The notes beneath the pieces were generated by a model. That model worked only from the letters and a program-made list of their open reading frames with translations, was not told the origin of the DNA and ran no database searches. From Saccoglossus kowalevskii (Eukaryota; Hemichordata; Enteropneusta; Harrimaniidae), in the NCBI RefSeq assembly GCF_000003605.2, contig NW_003140815.1, positions 106,926-133,661 on the forward strand: 26,736 bases of DNA. The letters are read 5' to 3'. The position numbers were made by a program, and so were the translations under genes. Each line of letters opens with the position of its first letter. Within the stretch, counting starts at the first letter, position 1. Below are positions 12,201 to 18,230 of this stretch, piece after piece.

Positions 12201-15200
12201 ATTATTATTCAACCAATTAATTACATGGTTTCACAAGGCATTTCATATAAGTGGTTTACATTCAAATGTCCTATCATTGAACTGGTCACAGTAATAACTG
12301 AACACATGACATTAATTACAAGTGTAACAAAGAAAACAATGGAAACTGTAGACTAGTAGTATTTTAAATGTTTCTGATATAAAAAATGTTCATTTCTTTG
12401 CCATTGTGTTTTTATCAATAAATTATCGTGCATTTTCCATTTTTTTCATCCAGTGTGGTGAAATCACTGAGGTCAGAATGGTCACCAACTACAAGCAGAA
12501 GTTCAAAGGATTCTGTTACGTGGAGTTCAAAGACGAGGTGAGACGACAAAATAAACATGTTTTGAAAACAGATACTGTATCCTTGTACATTCATAAAGAC
12601 TCAAATTTATTTGTTGTTTCACCAAATACTTGCTATTAAAATTGAATTATGCACTGTTCAAATGATAGGAAAGAAACCACAAACAAACAAACATTTACAT
12701 TGCTTAACAATGCCCTGTAATAGACCTTAGATACAAGTGGCTGCCAACATTGAATGTGAGACAACCATGTAACTTGTTTTTTTGCCCCTCAAATAGTGTT
12801 CTAATCTCCCCTATCATCAAGTCTACTCTTCCAGTAATATATGCAACCATGGTGTTTGGGACAGTGGACACAATGACGGGGGAGAAAGGGACACTATTTT
12901 AGAGGTAAAAACAAGTCATGTGACTCAACGAGATCTCTGCAGCCATTTGTCAATAAGGGAATTTTTCATTCAAGAACCTACACCTAAAGTGCACTACGAT
13001 TTTTATATTGATCTCATTGTAAACATATAGATAGCTTTTAAAATAAATAATTAGTTTTGATTTTCGTTTACTAAATTTCTACATGTGGTTGTACTTGTAA
13101 GTGAAGTAAAGCAAAAATATGAAAAATTTAACTTGCATTATATTACCCACAATGCAATGCGACTTGTAGTACTACCAAATTAATACTACTCGTACATGGA
13201 AAATTATAACATACTATTTCAGATCATGTCACTTTGCATCATGGAATATATTTTTACTACTATGTAAATAGTGTTGGTCACAATGGAGTGATCTTACTAA
13301 AAATAGAATGATGTTTATAATAAGCCCATGAAATTTCATCAAATGCATGGCAGGCGAGAAGGTTTCTCAACCCAAATTACATTAAATGTACTTCATTGCG
13401 CTTTTCTTTTAATTTTTATGATTTTCACAAACGTTTACTACTTGAACAAAGACATTGCAATATTATTTTAACACCTCAACAGTTATATATACGCTTTTGA
13501 CTACAGATTTGTTTGTCCGAATCAAACATGATAATGACGTAACTCGAATCAACATTATTCCAAACTTGCCTGTGCATAAAATTAAGTAATTTCAGATTTT
13601 GTAGTTTGCAGCAGACAAGGCTCTCAAACTTGATCGACAACCGATAGATGGCAGACCGATGTTTGTGGATCCGTCACTGGATAAAACAAAAAAAGCAAGT
13701 CAACCAGAACAATTTCAGGTAACTTGTCTCATTTTAATTTTCTTGTCTGATATTTGCATGGTCATATATTGTATGCATACACGTATACAAGTCTCTATGT
13801 GCATGTGTCCGTGCTGTATCTCAGACAAGCCTTGACCAATTATCTGCAATTCTTACACATACTTCATAACTTGTCTGATAGATATGTATGTGCAATGATT
13901 TTGGGATTGATTGAAAGATTGCTTATAAAAAATGGCCAAGAGACGGCCGATTGTTTCTTTATAGTATCCTTGCTACAGTAGTTTCTCTGTCTGTACATGT
14001 GATTATAATAACAAAATTTTTTCAGTGTATGCACTTCCAGTCATACTGCATTAAAATTGACACAGATGATGCATGGATCCCTTTGGTAGATGTGTATATT
14101 TACATGTTATATGTATTAAACATTAATTGCATTGTCATTGCTTGTTTTCATGTGCAATTATTTTTAAATTGAAGGCACGACAAGTCTTGAAAAACTGATT
14201 TTGAATTTTAACTGTGTATATTTCGTCCTGCAAATTAGCCAAAGTTAAAACCTTTGCTGCAATAGCATCACATATACATAATACTGGGTTCTTATCAGGC
14301 AAGACCACACACTTCTGACACGACTTATTTTCATCTAGAAATCAACAAGGGGTTTTTTATACAAAATGCATGTTGACGCAGCTGTATTGCATTTTAGTGC
14401 TGTGATTGTAAATAAAATATGCCCACATAAGCATGTAATATGAATCATCTACACTTTGTGGGCTCTTCAGCTGTAGCATTCTTATCTCCCCCATCATCAA
14501 GTCTACTCTTCCAGTGATATATGTAACTATGGTATTTGGGACAGTGGATGCAGTGACGGGGGAGAAAGGGATACTATGTGAGGGGTAAAAACAAGTCATC
14601 AAACCTACACTTCATGAGCTCTTTAGCTGTACTACATCACTAGGAAATGGTGGTCAAAGCTGGTTCAACTTGTTAGCAATATGATACAGTAATGCAGTTT
14701 TTAATAATCACACTCACATCATGATTTAATTATGTTTTTTTTGTGTAGTGGAGTACCAATATGGAGAAAAATAAATTATTTATATCAGGACTCCCTAGGT
14801 CTGTTAATAGAAAGATGCTGGAAGAACTTTTTGGGAAGGTATCGTATAATATGGCTGCCTTTACTGGGAGCAGTTCATTCTTTAACTTGTGAAACTAAAC
14901 AAAAATGAAAACTTTCATAATCCTTGAACGTCTTTATTCTTTTCACGAATTTGTGGTGCAACATTTGTCAAATATTAATATGTATTTTTTTTGTAACTAC
15001 CCTTATCCAAATAAATTATATTACTTTGTTTTATACCTACAGCACGGTGATATCAAAGATATTCGAATAGTAACGTACAAATCAGGAGCACCAAAAGGAT
15101 TAGCATATGTAGAATATGTCAACGAGGTGAGATTAATAGGAAGGTATTTGAGGCAAAAATGTATGTTGTCTTCCATCCCTCTTGTTGGTGTCTCCGCCAT

Positions 15201-16223
15201 TAACATTTGTTTTGTTGTCTTTAATTGCAGCAATATAGTTTCACCATTTAATGTTTTTAAAGATGATAACAATTGTTGAAAGTTACTGTGACTCCCATTT
15301 CACTGTTCATTGTGTTTGATGTGGGTCATATAAACACATACTAACAAATGTTGAAAGTTACTGTGACTCCCATTTCACTGTTCATTGTGTTTGATGTGGG
15401 TCATATAAACACAAACAAACAAATGTTGAAAGTTACTGTGACTCCCATTTCACTGTTCATTGTGTTTGATGTGGGTCATATAAACACATACTAACAAATG
15501 TTGAAATGAATTTTAAACATGTTCGATGTCTGCGGCACTTCAGAGAAAATATTCACTGCAACAAATTCAATAATTTTTCCCGTGTCTCAAAATTGGTGTC
15601 AGAAAATATCCGTGGGTCAAGAGGTTTCATTTACAGATTAAAATCACTTGTATTTCAGGGAGAGGCTGCGAAAGCAGTGCTTGCCACAGATGGCACTCAA
15701 ATGGGCGAGCATAGAATCAATGTTGCTATTAGCAACCCACCACCTAGGAAACCAAAACAAGGAAGTCTTGTTGAAGATATTGAGGAGTTACAAAGAGGAC
15801 AACGAGGGTAAGGCAATACTTTGACTGCAACAAGGCTGTAATATTTTTGTTTTGTTAATGTCTATATAGGTCATATAATACAGTGTATATGCGAAGTGGA
15901 TATTAACAATCTGCTTGTAAATTTGTATGTGCATATTAAAGCGAGTTTGCTTTCTGTTAACTATTACTTTTAATGTTACCAATAATAACAAACTTGTATA
16001 ACTCAACACTATCAGTCTTACATTCTCTTTACCTCATATTTTCAGTTCTGGTTTTGGACCTCGTGGTAAAGGACGAACACAGCTTGCATTTATGCCAAGG
16101 GCGATCAAAAAACAACAATCGACAGCAGCCGATGTTGGCAGCGGGGACAAGATGGATACTGGCGGCAGTAGTAAAGAGCCAAAGATGAGCAATGCCGACT
16201 TTGCTAAATTATTTAGTCTGTAA
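183..16223 (+). CDS. SART3: SART3 orthologue, U4/U6 snRNP recycling factor (5'-partial gene, 19 exons)
   Basis: Seen: 19 phase-compatible exons (183-287, 757-941, 1626-1731, 4175-4299, 5465-5620, 6378-6516, 7443-7550, 8734-8799, 8899-8957, 9410-9516, 10022-10211, 10689-10796, 11755-12021, 12454-12537, 13605-13718, 14749-14838, 15043-15126, 15659-15807, 16046-16223) encode about 806 residues ending in TAA. Visible residues 1-449 are HAT repeats with paired aromatics (ELWLAW, GIWLEY, TLWEAYREFE, LWQTYIDYMRRR). Residues 450-550 are a Lys/Glu-rich coil and a PPKKQK NLS-like patch. RRM1 is about 552-626 and RRM2 about 649-725. The C-terminus is KMSNADFAKLFSL. Known: human SART3 (about 963 residues) has this layout; it re-anneals U4 and U6 snRNAs, binds LSm proteins through its last residues, and recruits USP4/USP15. 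It acts in the nucleus and Cajal bodies. The match is colinear throughout, so orthology is very likely. About 150-160 N-terminal residues and the promoter are outside the window. Confidence 0.97.
288..756 (+). other. SART3 intron, no structure seen
   Basis: Unremarkable AT-rich intron of 469 bp with a short A run (651-658). Confidence 0.8.
757..941 (+). CDS. SART3: SART3 visible exon 2 (HAT repeats)
   Basis: Acceptor TTTTACAG and donor GTGAGA at 942. Encodes GIWLEYVQYSIGG, a helix with VFERSI, VGLHVTKG, then LWEAYREFES. This is nearly colinear with the human segment containing GLHMTKG and LWEAYREFES. The exon ends at phase 0. Confidence 0.97.
942..1625 (+). other. SART3 intron, nothing beyond a small hairpin
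   Basis: 684 bp. AATTGACT at 1543 pairs with AGTCAATT near 1561, a small perfect hairpin in an otherwise plain intron. Confidence 0.75.
1626..1731 (+). CDS. SART3: SART3 visible exon 3
   Basis: Acceptor TTTCACAG and donor GTAAGT at 1732. Encodes a short Gln/Thr-rich linker and then LFRRQLSIPLM, which matches human LFRRQLAIPLY. Ends at phase 1. The first dozen residues have no counterpart I recall in human, so this linker may be lineage-specific. Confidence 0.95.
1792..2185 (-). mobile_element. hAT-like MITE, copy A
   Basis: This stretch is an inverted copy of 16688-17089. Its left end carries CAGAGGTACATTACTTGGGG, and its right end carries the inverted partner (CAAACCCCAAATAATGT) but has lost the outermost few bases. 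The middle shares long near-identical blocks with the other copy. It has no coding capacity. It lies in the SART3 intron 1732-4174. Confidence 0.85.
2521..2687. repeat. 41-bp minisatellite, 4 copies
   Basis: Four units begin ATAATTTGAATATAGTCA at 2521, 2562, 2603 and 2644 and each contains GCCAGGTACCTTATGTTACA. Only one base (A/T in GTCAAG/GTCATG) separates the first unit from the others. Confidence 0.97.
3075..3930. repeat. degenerate interspersed/tandem repeat of about 170-270 bp units
   Basis: Blocks recur several times: TACATACATTGGACATTA with CTTGATGCAC and CATTTTGTTTTT (near 3283, 3553, 3725), ATTCAAAATGG with GACTGGC (near 3335, 3610, 3780, 3905), and GACATGCTTTGA with ATTATACATCATG (near 3401 and 3820). 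Units are diverged and irregular. It probably belongs to the same general class as the pearl-like repeats. A diverged relative seems present near 13790-13960. Confidence 0.7.
4175..4299 (+). CDS. SART3: SART3 visible exon 4 (HAT repeat)
   Basis: Acceptor TTTTTTCAG and donor GTAAGA at 4300. Encodes DMESTYEEYEEW, PIPDHL, and YQKALLKLKNRTQYEDAL, matching human DMEATFAEYEEW and the following helix. It lies after a 2.4 kb repeat-filled intron. Confidence 0.96.
4320..4444. mobile_element. small hairpin element
   Basis: AGAATCACACATCCCCAAGA at 4320 pairs imperfectly with CTCTTGGTGTATGAGATTCT ending near 4444. The 125-bp unit is non-coding and lies just after a SART3 donor site. Only one copy is seen, so its assignment is tentative. 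Confidence 0.5.
4445..5464 (+). other. SART3 intron, rest of 4300-5464
   Basis: Plain AT-rich sequence. A 9-bp perfect hairpin (TATGGGATC/GATCCCATA) lies near 5046-5069. No other element recognised. Confidence 0.7.
5465..5620 (+). CDS. SART3: SART3 visible exon 5 (HAT repeats)
   Basis: Acceptor ATTTCAG and donor GTAAGT at 5621; 52 complete codons. Encodes PPRLAEYKSYIEYE, RIQCIYERSLEENCLVPELW, matching human APRLAEYQAYIDFE and ENCLVPDLW. Confidence 0.97.
5621..6377 (+). other. SART3 intron, very AT-rich
   Basis: 757 bp of strongly AT-rich sequence with a local near-repeat of AATTTGTGATATTAT (about 5850 and 5888). No gene or element recognised. Confidence 0.75.
6378..6516 (+). CDS. SART3: SART3 visible exon 6 (HAT repeat)
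   Basis: Acceptor CTTTCAG and donor GTATGT at 6517. Encodes DNQLKIGSVSLNIHTRAVRN and CPWTMLLWQHYLQSLERY, matching human AIRNCPWTVALWSRYLLAMERH. Ends at phase 1. The open frame continues about 120 bp into the intron, which is not coding. Confidence 0.97.
6879..7081. mobile_element. MITE with ACTGTAAAATACTTTATTTT termini
   Basis: ACTGTAAAATACTTTATTTT at 6879-6898 is inverted at the right end (AAAATAAAGTATTTTACAGT, ending 7081), with GGAATTA and TAATTCC next inward. Two internal GTGAAAATAAAATCCA direct repeats and an A run (7035-7050) are inside. Lies in the SART3 intron 6517-7442. Confidence 0.75.
7443..7550 (+). CDS. SART3: SART3 visible exon 7 (HAT repeat)
   Basis: Long T-rich tract and AG at 7441-7442; donor GTATAC at 7551. 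Encodes ETFEKAINSGFSQGSDF and LWQTYIDYMRRRIDW, matching human VTFEKALNAGF and IWQAYLDYLRRRVDF. Confidence 0.96.
7551..8733 (+). other. SART3 intron with A-rich low-complexity block
   Basis: About 8174-8290 is an A-rich run of variants of ACTAAATAACAAATAC preceded by (AT)n. An open frame at 8427-8636 has no recognisable motif and is probably chance. Confidence 0.65.
8734..8799 (+). CDS. SART3: SART3 visible exon 8 (small)
   Basis: Acceptor TTTTTCAG and donor GTATGT at 8800. Encodes ENEVEVEEFRLTIRRAIEYL, matching human ELEELRAAFTRALEYL. It enters and leaves at phase 1. Confidence 0.92.
8899..8957 (+). CDS. SART3: SART3 visible exon 9 (59 nt)
   Basis: Acceptor TGATTCAG and donor GTGAGA at 8958, after an intron of only 99 nt. 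Encodes FGLEADPTCSLHKYWATIE, matching human NESGDPSCVIMQNWARIE. Ends at phase 0. Confidence 0.93.
8958..9409 (+). other. SART3 intron, no structure seen
   Basis: 452 bp of plain AT-rich sequence. Confidence 0.75.
9410..9516 (+). CDS. SART3: SART3 visible exon 10 (HAT repeat)
   Basis: Acceptor ATCTTAG and donor GTGAGT at 9517. Encodes AKHLKNKQAARELWDEVV and WLEYINFER, matching human KARELWDSIM and WLEYYNLER. Ends at phase 2. Confidence 0.96.
9545..9745. repeat. 31-34-bp minisatellite, 6 copies
   Basis: The core GGTCATAGAATTAATTATGT recurs at about 9551, 9584, 9618, 9649, 9680 and 9712, separated by GTGCATAATAATGA-like spacers. Lies just downstream of the donor of SART3 visible exon 10. Confidence 0.92.
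10022..10211 (+). CDS. SART3: SART3 visible exon 11 (last HAT repeats)
   Basis: Acceptor ATACAG at 10016-10021 and donor GTAAAT at 10212. Encodes YGDNKHCRKVLVRAVQSTSD, then WPESVCEAYINFERE and RVNERRNK, matching human GDTQHCRKALHRAVQCTSDYPEHVCE and ARVNEQR. The methionine at 10023 is internal, not a start. Confidence 0.97.
10212..10688 (+). other. SART3 intron, no element recognised
   Basis: 477 bp. Contains a G-rich run (GGGAGGGAGGGGGG near 10409) but no repeat or coding signal. Confidence 0.7.
10689..10796 (+). CDS. SART3: SART3 visible exon 12 (basic coiled linker)
   Basis: Acceptor TTACCAG and donor GTAAGG at 10797; 36 codons. Encodes AAEKEAELTKQQEEV and a Lys-rich helix ending IKRK. 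Matches the human AAEKEAALVQQEEE helix that follows the HAT domain. Probably contributes nuclear targeting. Confidence 0.95.
11066..11089. repeat. (ATTAC)n short microsatellite
   Basis: About four ATTAC units (GCATTACATTACATTACATT) lie directly beside the left end of the foldback element at 11090. Confidence 0.8.
11090..11423. mobile_element. foldback element, long imperfect inverted repeat
   Basis: The 334-bp unit starts CTGTGGACACGTGAATGAAA and ends with the inverse (TTTCATTCAAGCGTCCACAG). Pairing continues through AACACCTAAA and GCTAAC to the middle (GGGCCATCTCC with GGGATGGCC). Nearly the whole unit folds on itself. It is non-coding, in the SART3 intron 10797-11754. Confidence 0.72.
11755..12021 (+). 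CDS. SART3: SART3 visible exon 13 (linker, NLS-like patch, start of RRM1)
   Basis: Acceptor TAACAG and donor GTAAGA at 12022; 89 codons. Encodes a hydrophilic linker, a proline-rich piece FKVPFLPPGMPG, the basic patch PPPKKQK, HDPSKDCRTVFVKNLSYN (RNP2 of RRM1) and the first RRM1 helix. Confidence 0.96.
12022..12453 (+). other. SART3 intron within RRM1, no structure seen
   Basis: 432 bp. An open frame of about 109 codons (12027-12356) has intron-like composition and no motif. Confidence 0.75.
12454..12537 (+). CDS. SART3: SART3 visible exon 14 (RRM1 RNP1)
   Basis: Acceptor ATCCAG and donor GTGAGA at 12538; 28 codons. Encodes CGEITEVRMVTN and KGFCYVEFKDE, the RNP1 strand with its two aromatics. 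Matches human CGEVVQIR and RGYCYVEFKEE. Confidence 0.97.
12772..12916. mobile_element. hairpin MITE (ACTTGTTTTT family), copy 1
   Basis: The left arm ACTTGTTTTTTTGCCCCTCA to TCTCCCC pairs with the right arm GGGGGAGAAAGGGACACTAT to TAAAAACAAGT. The 145-bp unit is non-coding. The same interior (CATCAAGTCTACTCTTCCAG) recurs at 14479-14596. Lies in the SART3 intron 12538-13604. Confidence 0.75.
13605..13718 (+). CDS. SART3: SART3 visible exon 15 (end of RRM1)
   Basis: I chose the acceptor TTTTGTAG at 13603-13604 rather than the nearby TTTGCAG because it gives phase 0 and exactly the human spacing between the RNP1 strand and the following helix. Encodes FAADKALKLDRQPIDGRPMF, matching human LQALEMDRKSVEGRPMF. 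Donor GTAACT at 13719. Confidence 0.92.
14479..14596. mobile_element. hairpin MITE (ACTTGTTTTT family), copy 2, left end lost
   Basis: Same orientation and about 85-90% similar by eye to 12800-12916, including CATCAAGTCTACTCTTCCAG, TTTGGGACAGTGGA and GACGGGGGAGAAAGGGA. The left terminal arm is replaced by unrelated sequence. Lies in the SART3 intron 13719-14748. Confidence 0.75.
14749..14838 (+). CDS. SART3: SART3 visible exon 16 (start of RRM2)
   Basis: Acceptor TTGTGTAG and donor GTATCG at 14839; 30 codons. Encodes STNMEKNKLFISGLPRSVNR (RNP2 of RRM2) and the helix MLEELFGK. Matches human STSLEKHKLFISGLP. Confidence 0.96.
15043..15126 (+). CDS. SART3: SART3 visible exon 17 (RRM2 RNP1)
   Basis: Acceptor CCTACAG and donor GTGAGA at 15127; 28 codons. 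Encodes HGDIKDIRIVTYKSG and PKGLAYVEYVNE, the same RNP1 as human KPKGLAYVEYENE. Exons 13/14 and 16/17 split the two RRMs at equivalent points, which fits an internal domain duplication. Confidence 0.97.
15274..15508. repeat. 75-bp minisatellite, 3 copies plus a partial
   Basis: Units begin TGTTGAAAGTTACTGTGACT at 15274, 15349 and 15424, with a truncated start at 15499. The copies are almost identical. Lies in the SART3 intron 15127-15658. Confidence 0.97.
15659..15807 (+). CDS. SART3: SART3 visible exon 18 (end of RRM2)
   Basis: Acceptor TATTTCAG and donor GTAAGG at 15808. Encodes GEAAKAVLATDGTQM, HRINVAISNPPPRKP, then a short acidic/polar tail. Matches human IKVAISNPPQRK. Ends at phase 2. 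Confidence 0.96.
16046..16223 (+). CDS. SART3: SART3 terminal exon (LSm-interaction C-terminus)
   Basis: Acceptor ATTTTCAG at 16038-16045; the stop TAA is at 16221-16223. Encodes GFGPRGKGRTQLAFMPRAIK, a Gly/Ser/Asp-rich spacer, and KMSNADFAKLFSL. Human SART3 ends KMSNADFAKLFLRK. In Prp24 and SART3 this terminal peptide binds the LSm ring on U6. Confidence 0.98.
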
Positions 16224-16687
16224 CATATTCTTCAGGATTCTGCACACCTAGTAAAATCATTCATTTAATGTAAACCATTTTTGACAGATTTACAGGCAAA
16301 ACAGGTACCGAAGTGCGTTATATTTTGAAGTTCCACAATTGAATAATATTCAATTGGCATGGTGGGGGCAGGCAATGACATTTTTTTTCAACAGCCAATG
16401 AAGGCCAAACAGAATTCGCTTTTCATACTGATTGTCAGCTTTTATTCAGTTATTTCTTCTAAATTTAAATCCAGATTGATAACAAAATGTATATTTTGGA
16501 CTGCTGTGTGACCAACCAGTGATTTTATTTTTTAAATTGCCTTGCAATTAAATTGCATGTGATATACATTGTGTAGCCTGCTCTGCTGTGCTTGACTCAA
16601 GAACCAAAGTTTTACGTGGTTGGGTGTTTTAATTCAATCATATACAGACTGTTAAAAACTGTTCGTAAATGTGAAATCTTGTAAAAC

Positions 16688-17089
16688 CAGAGGTACATTA
16701 CTTGGGGTTTGTAACTACGGTGACATGATAACAAGATCCCGTCACAATCTCGCTCTCGCATAAACGTTCCAACTCAGAAAAAATGCGAATGCGCATGCCT
16801 GAGGTAACTAGGATACTGGGATGTCCAGGTGGATCAAAATAGCTGCCCACGATATGACGGATTACGAGAACTATATTTTCTGTACATTTTCGATGTATTA
16901 CATTTTTCACTATGATAGTGACAAGAAAAGTTTATTTTTTTCATTACAAACCTTGAACATTGATATGCGTCATGTCAGAAGGTCGTAGCCTCAGTCTCGC
17001 TATCTACGAGATGAGACTTGAATGGGATCTTGACATGATGTCACCATACAGTACTATGCGAGTTGCAAACCCCAAGTAATGTACCTCTG
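16688..17089 (+). mobile_element. hAT-like MITE, copy B, with 7-bp flanking duplication
   Basis: A 402-bp non-coding element begins CAGAGGTACATTACTTGGGG and ends with its perfect inverse, CCCCAAGTAATGTACCTCTG. GTAAAAC flanks it on both sides (16681-16687 and 17090-17096). The CAGAGG...CCTCTG ends resemble hAT termini, although hAT normally makes 8-bp duplications. It sits in the SART3 3' UTR region. Confidence 0.88.
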
Positions 17090-17187
17090 GTAAAACTTAA
17101 TGCTTGCCTGTACTGATGTTTGACTATACATTTATATTACAAATGTTCAATACAAAACAGAATCTTGTGTGTGAAATGATTTACATA

Positions 17188-17377
17188 TTAAACCTCTTTT
17201 CACCACCAGACGCCTTGCCCAAATTTGTCTGCACTTTTTTCTTACCGATATATTCTGGAAATAAACCTTAATTTTGAAGCCTACTTTCAGTTTTTACTAC
17301 AAAAATTTTGCTATTTTTGTTCCAATCTGTGACGAAAAGTGCAGACCATAAACAGGACTAGTTGGTGAAAAGGTTAA
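17188..17377 (+). mobile_element. TTAA-flanked MITE (piggyBac-like), copy 1
   Basis: TTAA at both borders (17188-17191 and 17374-17377), with inverted ends reading (A)CCT.TTTTCACCACCA on the left and TTGGTGAAAAGG on the right. The interior matches 23723-23959 in inverse orientation, for instance around CCAAATTTGTCTG. TTAA target choice is typical of piggyBac-type transposons. Confidence 0.8.
17260..17265 (+). terminator. candidate SART3 poly(A) signal inside a TTAA-flanked element
   Basis: AATAAA about 1.04 kb after the SART3 stop, lying inside the element at 17188-17377. If used, the transposon supplies the 3' end of SART3 mRNA. Confidence 0.35.
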
Positions 17378-17453
17378 CACATTGTGGTTGGTTTGAAACT
17401 AAATCATCTACATAATGCTGTGTACCACAAGGGTCATTTTCTTATTTAAGATA

Positions 17454-17459
17454 AATAAA
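17454..17459 (+). terminator. candidate SART3 poly(A) signal AATAAA
   Basis: A canonical AATAAA lies 1.23 kb after the SART3 stop. An earlier AATAAA at 17260-17265 is inside a transposon copy, and an ATTAAA is at 16547-16552. Which one is used cannot be told from the sequence. Confidence 0.35.
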
Positions 17460-17509
17460 TGTTGCTCATGGTCCTTGCATGACCATGTTTTACTCAATGA
17501 CTAGTCAAA

Positions 17510-17515
17510 TTTATT
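17510..17515 (-). terminator. candidate SMPD4 poly(A) signal
   Basis: The plus strand reads TTTATT, so the minus strand has AATAAA about 370 nt after the SMPD4 stop. A weaker ATTAAA is at 17636-17641 (-). Confidence 0.4.
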
Positions 17516-17882
17516 ACTGTAAAGTACCATACTTATTTTCCCATTTAACTCAAATGTCTTTTTCAGTATGCACATTATATTTCGACTAAGACTGCAACTT
17601 CAAGTCAAGATGCAATGTCTGTATTTTCTTAAGTCTTTAATAACTGAGCAATTGGGAATTGCTTTAGGTTCTCGGCAAGTACACGCATTCAGAATTATAT
17701 CAAATCATCCCATGGTATCCTCTTTCCCAAGATTGTCAAACACATATATTGTCTTGACCTGAGACTATGTCGCATCATCTTATGAACCAATGACGATGAT
17801 TTGCTTGATCATTATCTAGATTCAACATTGCAAAATTCCAAATCCTTCTCCTAGCGTAGATAATTGCAGCAACAACTTGACA

Positions 17883-18230
17883 TCAGTGTCGTTTCTGCTT
17901 TGATGAGGCGGGAGACAAAAACGTGACTTTGAGAAGTTCGTAAAACAGTGCAAAGATTAATAACAAAAATATGCCCATGACAAAACTGATATTGTATACA
18001 TAGCACATCATAAAGAAGGCCAGGACATAGCCAATATTCTGATAACTGGCCATAAATCTCAAACTCAAGCGTGGCTTCATAGCTAGGGCTTCTTGCTCTG
18101 ACTTTGGACTGCACTTTTGGGTAGAGTGAGTTGGTTGCCATGGTGACACTGCAGGCGGACTGAAGAATTCCTTTGATAGTTGTCCGACTAGATCGCTCCT
18201 TTGACACATTTCTTCAATCTTATCTCCAAA
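17883..18230 (-). CDS. SMPD4: SMPD4 terminal exon with C-terminal membrane segments
   Basis: Acceptor TTTTATTAG on the minus strand; the stop TGA is at 17883-17885. Encodes [20 protein letters not shown], a Pro/Ser spacer, [20 protein letters not shown] and a second hydrophobic stretch around [18 protein letters not shown]. It ends in a short basic tail SSKQKRH, as expected for a tail-anchored ER protein. Confidence 0.95.
   Translation of the reverse strand, partial: FGDKIEEMCQRSDLVGQLSKEFFSPPAVSPWQPTHSTQKCSPKSEQEALAMKPRLSLRFMASYQNIGYVLAFFMMCYVYNISFVMGIFLLLIFALFYELLKVTFLSPASSKQKRH

Larger units (their letters stand above)
16224..17882. other. SART3-SMPD4 intergenic region, both 3' UTRs
   Basis: The 1659 bp between the two stop codons hold the 3' UTRs of both genes and two small DNA-transposon copies (16688-17089 and 17188-17377). 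No other coding potential was recognised; the open frame near 17568-17762 shows no known motif. Confidence 0.8.

Noticed and set aside
12027..12356. 109-codon open frame on the plus strand
   Set aside because: It begins inside the donor site of SART3 visible exon 13 and has intron composition with no motif; it is a chance frame.
13609..13611. Alternative acceptor TTTGCAG for SART3 visible exon 15
   Set aside because: It would shift the phase relative to exon 14; the upstream TTTTGTAG gives the right phase and the exact family spacing.
17568..17762. 64-codon intergenic plus-strand frame
   Set aside because: Lies in the SMPD4 3' UTR on the opposite strand; no motif and no splice context.
17851..18207. 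118-codon minus-strand frame overlapping the SMPD4 terminal exon
   Set aside because: It is the out-of-frame shadow of the exon that encodes the conserved SMPD4 C-terminus.
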